Below, piece after piece: positions 15,311-22,806 of a stretch of 34,291 nucleotides of DNA. How positions within the stretch are numbered: the first letter of the stretch is position 1; each line of letters opens with the position of its first letter. A program made the position numbers and the translations under genes. This stretch comes from Acidobacteriota bacterium (lineage in GTDB: Bacteria; Acidobacteriota; Vicinamibacteria; Vicinamibacterales; UBA2999), in NCBI GenBank assembly GCA_016789705.1, contig JAEUQR010000131.1:1-34291 (forward strand). Direction: 5' to 3'. A model generated the notes under the pieces. That model did not search any database. It was given only the letters and a program-made list of their open reading frames with translations, and was not told the DNA's origin.

Positions 15311-15818
15311 CCAGCCAGGCGACGTCGAGCGCGAACGACCAGGTCAGGATCGCGAGGCCCACGGCCGAAATCGCGGTCGAGGGCGGCGGCGTGACGATCG
15401 GCGCGAGCGCCACGATGAGCGCCACGATCTGCACGACGCACACCGTCTGCCGGCGGACGCTCGGCGGCAGGGCGCCGCGCATCCACGGCAGCCCCCAGCC
15501 GGCGGCGATGAAGGCGTAGCGCATCGCGCCCGACGCCACCACCCACGCGCCGGCGTGGCCGGTCCACCAGACGAAGAGCGAGAGCGTCAGAATAAGGAAC
15601 GCGTCGGTTTCCATGTCGAACCGGGCCCCGAAGGCGCTCACACGCCCCGATCGGCGGGCCAGCGGCCCATCCACCAGGTCGAGCGTGGCGCCGGTGGACG
15701 CGATGGCCACGATCGTCCAGCTGGCGGCCGGGCCGAGCGCCCAGAGCGACAGCGCGAGCACGAGCCGCACGCTCGTGACCACGTTCGCCCAGTGGATTCC
15801 GGCGGCAGGCGGCGTCAT
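15291..15818 (-). CDS. CDP-alcohol phosphatidyltransferase family protein
   Basis: A 175-residue inner-membrane enzyme of the CDP-alcohol phosphotransferase family, which transfers a phospho-alcohol group from a CDP-linked donor to a second alcohol. The catalytic pattern D-x2-D-G-x2-A-R-x8-G-x3-D-x3-D is complete: D47, D50, G51, A54, R55, G64, D68, D72 (segment DLVDGPLARRSGRVSAFGARFDMETD). About five or six hydrophobic helices follow. The start at 15818 lies only 32 bases from the start of the divergent dehydrogenase gene. The last codons and the stop lie in the palindromic element. The donor and acceptor are unknown. The context suggests a role in the pteridine-like cluster rather than in bulk phospholipid synthesis, but this is an inference. 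Confidence 0.88.
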   Translation of the reverse strand: MTPPAAGIHWANVVTSVRLVLALSLWALGPAASWTIVAIASTGATLDLVDGPLARRSGRVSAFGARFDMETDAFLILTLSLFVWWTGHAGAWVVASGAMRYAFIAAGWGLPWMRGALPPSVRRQTVCVVQIVALIVALAPIVTPPPSTAISAVGLAILTWSFALDVAWLARHRHL

Positions 15819-15850
15819 CGCGAAGCTCGCGCGGCGCTATGCTGGACAGG

Positions 15851-16846
15851 ATGAGCGAGACGGCGCGCGCGTTCTGGACGGTGGCCCCCGGCCGGGGCGA
15901 ACTGCGCCCGGAGACGCTGGCCGCCCCCGGCGCCGGCGACGTGGTGGTCGAGACGCTCTATAGCGGCATCAGCCGCGGCACCGAATCGACCGTGTTCCAT
16001 GGACGCGTCCCGCCCGAAGAATACCAGCGGATGCGGGCGCCGTTTCAGGTGGGCGACTTCCCCGGGCCGCTGAAGTACGGCTACGCGAGTGTCGGCCGCG
16101 TCGCAGAGGGCCCGGCCGGGCTGCGCGACCGCACCGTCTTCGCGCTCTATCCGCACCAGACGCGCTACGTCGTGCCGGCCACCGCCGTGCACCTCGTGCC
16201 CGACGACGTGCCGGCTGCGCGCGCCGTGCTCGCGGCGAACATGGAAACGGCCCTGAACGGCGTGTGGGATGCGGGGATCGCGCCCGGCGACCGCGTGACC
16301 GTCGTGGGCGCGGGCACCGTAGGCTGCCTCGTGGCGTGGCTCGCCTCGCGGATGCCCGGCTGCGAGGTGGAGCTCGTGGACGTGGTCGAGGCGCGAGCGG
16401 CGACGGCCGCGGCCCTCGGCGTGGCGTATGCGCCCTTCGAGCGGGCCGGACGCGACCGCGACGTGGTCGTGCATGCGAGCGGGTCATCGGAAGGCCTGGA
16501 CGCGGCGCTGGCGCTGGCCGGCTTCGAGGCGATAGTCGTCGAGCTGAGCTGGTACGGCGATCGCACCGTGCACGCGGCGCTCGGCAAGGCCTTCCACGCT
16601 CAGCGCCTCACGCTCAAGTCGTCGCAGGTGGGCCATCTGCCAGCCCATCGCCGCGCCCGCTGGACGCACACGCGCCGTCTCACGAAGGCACTGTCATTGC
16701 TCACCCATACGGCGCTCGACGCGCTCATCACCGGCGAGTCGGCGTTCGACGATCTGCCGCGCACGATGGTCTCCGTGGCCAGCGACGAAGGCGGCACGCT
16801 GTGCCACCGGGTGCGGTATGCTGCGGCCGTCTCCTCCGCGGCCTGA
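15851..16846 (+). CDS. Medium-chain dehydrogenase/reductase without catalytic zinc ligands
   Basis: A 331-residue medium-chain dehydrogenase/reductase, commonly annotated zinc-binding dehydrogenase. The NAD(P)-binding Rossmann motif is VVGAGTVGCL (151-160), followed by an acidic residue (ELVDVVEA) that suggests NAD preference. In the catalytic half the usual zinc-binding Cys of the GHE/Cys region is replaced by SGISRGTES (38-46), as in BchC-like and related proteins. No structural-zinc four-Cys loop is seen. It is therefore likely a zinc-independent reductase. The start at 15851 has an ACAGG-like site upstream; an ATG at 15839 in the same frame is possible. The PTPS-like gene follows after 24 bases, so this opens a four-gene operon. 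Confidence 0.87.
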   Translation: MSETARAFWTVAPGRGELRPETLAAPGAGDVVVETLYSGISRGTESTVFHGRVPPEEYQRMRAPFQVGDFPGPLKYGYASVGRVAEGPAGLRDRTVFALYPHQTRYVVPATAVHLVPDDVPAARAVLAANMETALNGVWDAGIAPGDRVTVVGAGTVGCLVAWLASRMPGCEVELVDVVEARAATAAALGVAYAPFERAGRDRDVVVHASGSSEGLDAALALAGFEAIVVELSWYGDRTVHAALGKAFHAQRLTLKSSQVGHLPAHRRARWTHTRRLTKALSLLTHTALDALITGESAFDDLPRTMVSVASDEGGTLCHRVRYAAAVSSAA

Positions 16847-16870
16847 CGCCGCCCGTTCCCTGGAATCCGC

Positions 16871-17272
16871 ATGTACAGCGTGTCCGTTCGTGACCACTTC
16901 ATGATTGCCCACAGCTTCCGCGGCGACGTCTTCGGTCCGGCCCAGAAGCTGCACGGCGCCACCTACGTGGTGGACGTCGAGTTCCGCCGCGCCGAACTCG
17001 ACCCCGACGGCATCGTGGTGGACATCGGCCGCGCCTGCGACGTGCTGAAGGCCACACTCGCCGCGCTCAACTACCGGAACCTCGACGACGCGCCGGAGTT
17101 CGCCGGGAAGAACACCACCACCGAGTTCCTGGCGAAGACGATCTTCGACCGCATCACCGATGCGGTGCGCGCCGGCGCGCTCGGCCCGGGCGCCTTCGGC
17201 CTCGACGCCGTGAAGGTCACGCTCAAGGAATCACACATCGCGTGGGGCGCCTACGAAGGCCGCCTGACGTAA
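16871..17272 (+). CDS. PTPS/QueD-fold protein lacking the canonical catalytic residues
   Basis: A 133-residue member of the 6-pyruvoyl-tetrahydropterin synthase / 6-carboxytetrahydropterin synthase (QueD) superfamily. The fold is clear from MIAHSFRG (His14), [12 protein letters not shown] (His28), [23 protein letters not shown] (Glu85) and the pterin-anchoring Glu120 in [15 protein letters not shown]. The canonical set is changed. The C-x3-HGH motif reads A24-x3-H28-G-A30, so both the catalytic Cys and the third zinc His are gone, and the L-D-H triad segment reads L66-N67-Y68. The protein probably binds a pterin- or pyrimidine-like ligand but does different chemistry. It lies between the dehydrogenase (24 bases) and the glycosyltransferase (13 bases). 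Confidence 0.87.
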   Translation: MYSVSVRDHFMIAHSFRGDVFGPAQKLHGATYVVDVEFRRAELDPDGIVVDIGRACDVLKATLAALNYRNLDDAPEFAGKNTTTEFLAKTIFDRITDAVRAGALGPGAFGLDAVKVTLKESHIAWGAYEGRLT

Positions 17273-17285
17273 CCCGCCGTCCGCC

Positions 17286-18389
17286 ATGTCCCCCCTGACG
17301 AGCGGAGCGCCCTCCGATGTGACGCTCGTCGTCCCGGGCGACCTCCAGACGCGCACCGGCGGCTACGGCTACGACCGCGAGATCGTGGCCGGGCTGCGCG
17401 CGCTCGGCTGGACGGTGGACATCCGCCGGCTCGACGACAGCTTTCCCTTTCCCACCGCCTACGCGCGCGCCCATGCCGTGGCGGAGCTCGCCGCCATCCC
17501 CACGGACAGCCTCGTGCTCGCCGACGGACTCGCGTTTGGCGCAATGGCGGAGGAAGCGGCCCGGGAAGCCGCGCGGCTGCGCTTCGTGGCGCTCGTGCAC
17601 CATCCGCTGGCGCTCGAAAACGGTCTCGACGCGTCCACGGCGCGGGCCTTCGTCGAGAGCGAGACGCGGGCGCTCGCCTGCACGCGCGGCGTGGTCGTGA
17701 CGAGCGAGGCGACGGCGCGCGCCCTGCAGCCGTACGGCATCGCGGCCGAGGACATCGCCGTCGTGATGCCGGGCACGGCGCCGGCGCCACTCGCCCGCGG
17801 CAGCAGCGAGCCCGGCACGGGCCCCGTGCGCATGTTGTGCGTGGCCTCACTGGTCGAGCGCAAGGGCTACGACGTGCTCATCGCCGCCCTCGCGCAGCTG
17901 AAACATCTCGCGTGGCACCTGACGTGCGTGGGCAGCCATCGACTGCAGCCGCCCACCGCGGCCGCCATCGTGGAGCAGGTGCGCGCGCACGGTCTCGGCG
18001 ACCGCGTGACCTTCGCCGGCGAACTCGATCAAACCGCGCTCGATGCCGCTTACGACGCCGCCGACGTGTTCGTGCTGCCGACGCGCTACGAAGGCTACGG
18101 CATGGCCGTGGCCGAGGCGGTGGCGCGCGGCCTGCCGGTCGTGAGTTCCTACACGGGCGCCATTCCGGAGCTGGTCGGCACCGACTCGGGCATCCTGCTG
18201 GAACCGGGAAACGTCGGCGGCTGGACCTACGCGCTCGGTCTGCTGCTCTCGCCCGACTGGGATCTGCGGCGCCAGCTCGCCGCCGGCGCGCGCGGGCGCC
18301 GTGACACGCTGCCACGATGGCATGACGCTGCCGTCGCGATGGCGGCCGCGCTCACGAGGTTCAGCACGCATGGAATCCTTCAGCGCTGA
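17286..18389 (+). CDS. Glycosyltransferase family 4 protein
   Basis: A 367-residue GT-B glycosyltransferase of family GT4. The acceptor-side N-terminal half begins TLVVPGDLQTRTGGYGYDREIVAGLRALG, the usual G-G-(Y/x) loop. The donor-side half has CVASLVERKGYDVLIAAL (185-202), then VTFAGEL, then the EX7E pair at E269 and E277 in RYEGYGMAVAEAVARGLPVV. The family retains the sugar configuration and uses nucleotide sugars. It is 13 bases after the PTPS-like gene and its last 20 bases overlap the methyltransferase gene, so it is part of the same transcript. The sugar and the acceptor are unknown. A glycosylated pterin or pyrimidine is an inference from context. Confidence 0.92.
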   Translation: MSPLTSGAPSDVTLVVPGDLQTRTGGYGYDREIVAGLRALGWTVDIRRLDDSFPFPTAYARAHAVAELAAIPTDSLVLADGLAFGAMAEEAAREAARLRFVALVHHPLALENGLDASTARAFVESETRALACTRGVVVTSEATARALQPYGIAAEDIAVVMPGTAPAPLARGSSEPGTGPVRMLCVASLVERKGYDVLIAALAQLKHLAWHLTCVGSHRLQPPTAAAIVEQVRAHGLGDRVTFAGELDQTALDAAYDAADVFVLPTRYEGYGMAVAEAVARGLPVVSSYTGAIPELVGTDSGILLEPGNVGGWTYALGLLLSPDWDLRRQLAAGARGRRDTLPRWHDAAVAMAAALTRFSTHGILQR

Positions 18390-19191
18390 CTGGCTCGCCC
18401 TGCGCGAGCCGGCGGATCATGCGGCCCGCGCCGCCGCCCTCACCGCCCACGCGGCCGAGCGGCTGCGGGCGCGGCCCGGACGACGCGCCGTGGATCTCGC
18501 GGCCGGCAGCGGCTCGAACGTCCGCTACCTGCTGCCGCGGCTGCCCGGCGTGGCGCACTGGACACTCGTGGACCACGACGCGGCCCTGCTCGCGCAGGCC
18601 TGGCGCCTCGTGACGCCGCTGGCGCGCGAGGCGGGGCGGGCGTTCGATGTGCGGCAAGGGGATCTGCGGGCGCTCGACACGCTGCCGCTCGATGGCTGCG
18701 GGCTCGTCACGGCCTCGGCGCTCCTCGATCTCGTGTCACTCGACTGGCTGCGGGCCTTCGCGGCGCGCTGCGCCGGGGCGGGGGCGGACGTGCTCTGCAC
18801 GCTCAGCTACGACGGCCGGATCGCCTGCGTACCCTCCGACGCGGATGACGAACACGTGCGCGCGCTCGTGAACCGGCACCAGCGCACTGACAAGGGCTTT
18901 GGTCCGGCGCTCGGGCCCGACGCCGCCGGAGCCGCCGCCGACGCCTTCGCCGCCGCGGGATTCGCCGTGCACACCGCCGGCAGCGACTGGGTGCTCGGCA
19001 GCGCCGACGCCGAGCTGCAGCGGCAGCTTCTGGCCGGCTGGGCCGGCGCCGCGCGCGAACTCGCGCCCGCGGATGCCGCGCGGGTCGACGCCTGGCTCGC
19101 GCGCCGGCTGGCGCAGGTGGACGCCGGCACGTCGCGGATCACCGTGGGCCACGTGGACCTGCTGGCGCTCGCGCCGCCGCCCGGCGCGTGA
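18370..19191 (+). CDS. Class I SAM-dependent methyltransferase
   Basis: A 273-residue Rossmann-fold methyltransferase. The SAM-binding motif I is VDLAAGSGSNVRYL (about 41-54). Motif II has the acidic residue in WTLVDHDAALLAQA, and a motif near GLVTASALLDLVSLDWL follows. The C-terminal half is longer than a minimal fold and carries LVNRHQRTDKGFGPALGPDAA. The ATG at 18370 overlaps the end of the glycosyltransferase gene by 20 bases, which suggests translational coupling. A GAGG site (18355-18358) lies 11 bases upstream. The methyl acceptor is unknown. It ends 32 bases before the convergent RibD-like gene. Confidence 0.87.
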   Translation: MESFSADWLALREPADHAARAAALTAHAAERLRARPGRRAVDLAAGSGSNVRYLLPRLPGVAHWTLVDHDAALLAQAWRLVTPLAREAGRAFDVRQGDLRALDTLPLDGCGLVTASALLDLVSLDWLRAFAARCAGAGADVLCTLSYDGRIACVPSDADDEHVRALVNRHQRTDKGFGPALGPDAAGAAADAFAAAGFAVHTAGSDWVLGSADAELQRQLLAGWAGAARELAPADAARVDAWLARRLAQVDAGTSRITVGHVDLLALAPPPGA

Positions 19192-19223
19192 ACACGCGGC
19201 CTTCCGTGGCGTCTGCCGACGCG

Positions 19224-20207
19224 CTACAGCACGCGCGCGATGCGCGCGTCCTCGCCGCTGGCCGGCGATGCCGAGGCGCGCAGGTCGCAGTCGAACAGCA
19301 CGTCGCCGCCCATGCGGAACACGCGGTAGCCCGGACGCGCGCACTCGGCGAGCAGGTTCGCGGCCGGCAGGCGGAAGGCCGGGCGGCCGCCGCCGATGAA
19401 CATCGGCGCCACGGTGACCTGCACGCGGTCGAGCAGACCCGCGGCAAGGAACGCCGACACCGTCACACCGCCGCCCTCCACGAAGATCCGCGCGCAGCCG
19501 CGGGCGCGCAGGGCGGCGATGACCTCCGCAAGGTCGGGGCCATTTGGACCATCGCCGACGGCGACGACGTCCGCCCGGCCGGGTGCCGGCGCCGCGCCGT
19601 TCACGTAGCGGCGCGCGTAGATGTAGAGCGTGGGCGCATCGCCGTCCTGGAAGACGTGGAACTGACTCGAGAGCCGCGCCATCGGATCGATCACGACGCG
19701 CAGGGGGTTCGGACCCGGCACATGACGCGTCGTGAGTTTCGGATCGTCGGCGGCGACCGTGCCCGCGCCGACCACCACCGCATCGCAGAGCGCGCGGAGG
19801 CGATGCATGTGCCGCATGTTCTCGTCACCGGTCACGTAGCGCGAATCGCCGGAGTGGGTGGCGATGAAGCCGTCCAGACTCTGTCCCATGTGCCCGATGA
19901 CGATTGGCGCCGCGGCCGTGGCGCTGCACACCGGCAGGTAGAGATCGACGAGCGCGCGCGCGTCGTCGGATTCAGACGCGGCGGCCGGCGGCAGCACCCA
20001 GCCCTGTCCTGGCTGCCAGGACGCAGCGGCGCGCGGATCGCCGGGCGCCACCGGACGCAGTGTTCCGTCGGGCGCACGCATGAAGGCCGCGGGCAGCCCG
20101 CGGGTGGCGAGCGTGGCAGCTTCATGCGCCAGCGCCCGCACGAACGTCCAGGCTGCGGTGCCGCGCGTGTCGCCTGATCCGGCCGGCGCCGAAGGGTCGT
20201 GCACCAT
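19224..20207 (-). CDS. RibD C-terminal reductase-domain protein (no deaminase domain)
   Basis: A 327-residue protein in two parts. Residues 1-97 form an extra N-terminal region of unknown fold (TFVRALAHEAATLATRGLPAAF, PGDPRAAASWQPGQGWVLPP). Residues 98-315 are a RibD-C/DHFR-like reductase domain: GQSLDGFIATHSGDSRYVTGDE, MHRLRALCDAVVVGAGTVAADDPKLTTR, LRVVID, IFVEGGGVTVSAFLAAGLLDRVQVTVAPMFIGGG. The reductase in RibD reduces the ribosyl group of the GTP-derived pyrimidine to ribityl with NADPH. The deaminase motifs of full RibD (HAE and PCxxxxxxxxC) are absent. In a cluster with ribA this suggests it acts on the undeaminated pyrimidine or on a modified product. It converges with the methyltransferase gene and starts 40 bases from the divergent MFS gene. 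Confidence 0.9.
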   Translation of the reverse strand: MVHDPSAPAGSGDTRGTAAWTFVRALAHEAATLATRGLPAAFMRAPDGTLRPVAPGDPRAAASWQPGQGWVLPPAAASESDDARALVDLYLPVCSATAAAPIVIGHMGQSLDGFIATHSGDSRYVTGDENMRHMHRLRALCDAVVVGAGTVAADDPKLTTRHVPGPNPLRVVIDPMARLSSQFHVFQDGDAPTLYIYARRYVNGAAPAPGRADVVAVGDGPNGPDLAEVIAALRARGCARIFVEGGGVTVSAFLAAGLLDRVQVTVAPMFIGGGRPAFRLPAANLLAECARPGYRVFRMGGDVLFDCDLRASASPASGEDARIARVL

Positions 20208-20247
20208 TGCTCTCTGCGATTATAGTGGCGCGGCAACGGCTTCCACG

Positions 20248-21501
20248 GTGAACACGCCACGCCAGATTCTGGTCGCGAGCCTCATCGGCACGGCGATCGA
20301 GTTCTTCGACTTCTACATCTACGCCACGGCGTCGGTGCTGGTCTTTCCGCGGCTGTTCTTCCCGGCCTCCGATCCGGCCACGGCCACGCTGGCGTCGCTC
20401 GCCACGTTCGCCATCGCGTTCATCGCGCGGCCGGTCGGGTCGGCGCTCTTCGGCCACTTCGGCGATCGCGTGGGCCGCAAGGCCACGCTCGTGGCCGCAC
20501 TCCTCACCATGGGCATCTCCACGGTGGCCATCGGGCTCGTGCCCGGTTACGACACGATTGGACTGGCGGCGCCGGCGCTGCTGGCGCTCTGCCGCTTCGG
20601 CCAGGGGCTCGGTCTCGGCGGCGAGTGGGGCGGGGCGATTCTGCTCGCCACCGAAAACGCGCCGCCCGGCAAACGCGCGTGGTACGGGATGTTCCCGCAG
20701 CTCGGCGCGCCGATCGGCTTCTTCTGCTCGGGGGCGTCGTTCCTGCTCATCTCACGCCTCGTGAGCGAGGAGCAGTTCCTCACCTGGGCGTGGCGCCTGC
20801 CATTCCTCGCGAGCGCGGCGCTCGTGGCCGTGGGCCTCTACGTGCGCCTCACGCTCACGGAAACGCCCGTCTTCCAGAAAGTGATCGACCACCGCGAACG
20901 GGTGCGCGTGCCGTTCGTGACGGTGGTTGGTGCACACCCGTGGGCGCTCGCCGTCGGCACGATCATCGGCGTGTCGATCTACGTGGACTTCTACCTCACG
21001 ACCGTCTTCACGCTCTCGTGGGGCACGGCGGAACTCGGCTACACGCGCGAACAGTTCCTGCTGATTCAGCTCTTCGGCACGCTGTTCTTCGCCGCCGCGG
21101 TGCCGTGGTCCGCGAAGATGGCCGAAGGCGGGCGGCGCCGCCTGCTGCTTTGGGTGAATGCCGGCATGGCCGCCTACGCCCTCCTGATGGCGCCGCTCTT
21201 CGCCCTCGGCGCCATCGGCGCGGTCGTGGCCGTGGCGCTCGGCTTCCTTTTCATGGGCCTGGCCTACGGCCCGATCGGCACCGTGCTGGCCGAGCTCTTC
21301 CCGGCGCAGGTCCGCTACACGGGCAGCTCGCTCGCCTACAACCTGGCCGGCATCTTCGGGGCATCGCTCGCGCCGTATGCGGCGCAGTGGCTCGCCGCGC
21401 GTCACGGGCTCGCGGCCGTGGGCTACTACCTGGCGGGCGCGGCGGCGCTCTCGTTTGCCGGCCTCGTCGTCAGCCGCGAAACGAAGGACACCGCGCTCTA
21501 G
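20248..21501 (+). CDS. MFS transporter, metabolite:H+ symporter (MHS) type
   Basis: A 417-residue twelve-helix major-facilitator protein of the metabolite:H+ symporter subfamily (relatives: ProP, ShiA, KgtP). The usual beginning ASLIGTAIEFFDFYIYATASVLVFPRLFFP is present, as are the loop-2 signature GHFGDRVGRKATLV, a FGQGLGLGGEWGGAILLATENAP block, and ERVRVPFVTVV in the central loop. The GTG at 20248 is preferred because it gives the standard N-terminus, although the frame stays open upstream. TATAGT (20221-20226) is a possible -10 element. It stands divergent to the RibD-like gene and could move a product or precursor of that cluster, but transport of unrelated organic acids is equally possible. 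Confidence 0.88.
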   Translation: MNTPRQILVASLIGTAIEFFDFYIYATASVLVFPRLFFPASDPATATLASLATFAIAFIARPVGSALFGHFGDRVGRKATLVAALLTMGISTVAIGLVPGYDTIGLAAPALLALCRFGQGLGLGGEWGGAILLATENAPPGKRAWYGMFPQLGAPIGFFCSGASFLLISRLVSEEQFLTWAWRLPFLASAALVAVGLYVRLTLTETPVFQKVIDHRERVRVPFVTVVGAHPWALAVGTIIGVSIYVDFYLTTVFTLSWGTAELGYTREQFLLIQLFGTLFFAAAVPWSAKMAEGGRRRLLLWVNAGMAAYALLMAPLFALGAIGAVVAVALGFLFMGLAYGPIGTVLAELFPAQVRYTGSSLAYNLAGIFGASLAPYAAQWLAARHGLAAVGYYLAGAAALSFAGLVVSRETKDTAL

Positions 21502-21537
21502 CGCAGCGTATGACGAACCGCGGGTGGGCGGGCCGGC

Positions 21538-21810
21538 CTACTCGGCCGTCGTGGGATCGATGACCGTCTTGATCTCGGAGATCCGATCGGCCGGGAATCC
21601 GCCCTGCCGGGCGTGCTCACGAAGGATCTCTTCGTTCGGCGCGCGGTAGATGCACATGATCTGGTCGTTCGTGACGTAGCTGTGCACCCACTGGATCGTC
21701 GGGCCGAGGCCGTTCAGCACGGCGCAGGACTTCTGCGAGATCGCCTGGAGCGTCTCAGGCGAAAGGCTGCCGGCGCCGGGGATGTTGCGTTCGATGAGGT
21801 ACTGGGGCAT
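21538..21810 (-). CDS. DUF4242 domain-containing protein
   Basis: A 90-residue protein of the DUF4242 family, a ferredoxin-like small fold related to the nickel-binding SCO4226 protein of Streptomyces. The family pattern is visible: YLIERNIPGAGSLSPETLQAISQKSCAVL, then IQWVHSYVTNDQIMCIYRAPNEEILREHARQGGFPADRISEIKTVIDP. The W-x-x-S-Y-V and C-I-Y-x-A-x blocks are the most conserved ones. It is cytoplasmic and likely dimeric, from family knowledge. The length is typical. It is 38 bases after the S51 peptidase gene on the same strand, and its role there is unknown. Confidence 0.92.
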   Translation of the reverse strand: MPQYLIERNIPGAGSLSPETLQAISQKSCAVLNGLGPTIQWVHSYVTNDQIMCIYRAPNEEILREHARQGGFPADRISEIKTVIDPTTAE

Positions 21811-21848
21811 CGATGGAGTCTCCTGGTCGAGGGGGTTCAGCGGTGCAT

Positions 21849-22649
21849 CTAGGCGATGCGGTCGGCCGGCAGGGGCTTCTCCACCACCTTGCCGTCCACG
21901 AGGCTCACGTGGAAGACGTCGGCGTCAGCGCGTGTCGCCACCACGCGCTTCACCGTGTTGTCCTCGAAGTAGATGCCGGCGTCGTTGTCGCAGGCGTAGC
22001 CGGGCTTCATCTGACCGGAGCCGATGAGCTTGTGGTACAGCGGCCGGCGGCCGGGTTCGGCGTCGTAGTGCGGGCAGTGGCTGCCCTTCAGGAAGCCGAG
22101 GCACTGGACGGTCGAGAGGTCCTTCGGGCGCGAGTCGGTCGTGCCTTCCTCGAACCAGCAGAGCGAGCCGGCGCTGGCGCCGCCGAGCACGATGCCGCGG
22201 TCCCACGCCTGGCGCAGGATGGCGTCGATGCCGTGCGCCTTCCAGATGACCTGCTGGTTTAGCGTGTTGCCGCCCGAGCAGACGATGCCGTCCACCGAGA
22301 GCAGCACCTCGTCCCAGCCGCGGGGCTGCTGGGTGCTGGCGATGAAACTCACCTGGTGCGACGGCTCGACGCTCAGCGGCGCGCAGGCGCGGTACCAGTT
22401 GATGATGCCCTGGGGCGAATCGGCCGACGCCGTGGGCAGGTAGAGCAGCTTCGGGCGCGGCTTGCCGGTCAGTTCCGCCATGTAGCGGATGAAGGCGGTG
22501 CCGAAGCCGCCGCCGGCAATCAGGATGCGCCGCGGGGGTGCGGCAGATTGCCGCAGGCCGGCGTCGGCGAGCGCCTCGGCCGAGGTGCCCGCCAGCCCCG
22601 CGCCCACCGTGCCCGCCACCGAGGAGGTCAGGAAATCGCGACGTTTCAT
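21849..22649 (-). CDS. Tat-exported peptidase E / cyanophycinase-like S51 family protein
   Basis: A 266-residue exported protein. It starts with a twin-arginine signal (KRRDFLTSS followed by a hydrophobic stretch, cleavage near residue 28-38). The rest is a class I glutamine-amidotransferase-like fold of peptidase family S51: PRRILIAGGGFGTAFIRYM, GIVCSGGNTLNQQVIW, LGGASAGSLCWFEEGTTDS (nucleophile Ser159) and CPHYD with His194. Family members cleave alpha-aspartyl dipeptides or cyanophycin. The precise substrate is unknown, and the periplasmic location favours a peptide scavenging role. It is divergent from the PLP aminotransferase gene, with an inverted repeat between the two starts. Confidence 0.9.
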   Translation of the reverse strand: MKRRDFLTSSVAGTVGAGLAGTSAEALADAGLRQSAAPPRRILIAGGGFGTAFIRYMAELTGKPRPKLLYLPTASADSPQGIINWYRACAPLSVEPSHQVSFIASTQQPRGWDEVLLSVDGIVCSGGNTLNQQVIWKAHGIDAILRQAWDRGIVLGGASAGSLCWFEEGTTDSRPKDLSTVQCLGFLKGSHCPHYDAEPGRRPLYHKLIGSGQMKPGYACDNDAGIYFEDNTVKRVVATRADADVFHVSLVDGKVVEKPLPADRIA

Positions 22650-22698
22650 GTCTGCTCCGGGGCGCCAGGGGGGCGCCGGCCGGGAATTCTACTGCAGG

Positions 22699-22776
22699 CC
22701 TGAGAAATGCACGATTCCTCCCCCGGAGGCTGCAACGGACGCGCATTCGGACCGAAGATCGGGTACATTTCTCAGG
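22699..22776. promoter_or_regulatory. Inverted repeat in the divergent promoter region of the two Tat-protein genes
   Basis: CCTGAGAAATG (22699-22709) and CATTTCTCAGG (22766-22776) are perfect inverted copies of 11 bases, extendable to 14 with one mismatch. They are separated by 56 bases. The inside contains a small hairpin CCTCC-CCC-GGAGG and a CCGA-AGA-TCGG hairpin, so the plus-strand RNA could fold into a closed multi-branch structure ending 30 bases before the aminotransferase start. Alternatively the two arms are operator half-sites for a regulator controlling both divergent genes. Confidence 0.5.
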
Positions 22777-22806
22777 TTGGACCAGATTTCCCTTGGAGGG
22801 CTTCGC

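Noticed and set aside
20208..20247. A standard sigma70 promoter for the MFS gene.
   Set aside because: TATAGT is present, but no -35-like hexamer lies at a usual distance (16-18 bases), so it is only mentioned in the gene entry.
22690..22800. Possible TPP or c-di-GMP riboswitch upstream of the aminotransferase gene.
   Set aside because: The characteristic conserved strings of these riboswitches are not present. Only the outer stem is convincing, so it is reported as an unassigned dyad.
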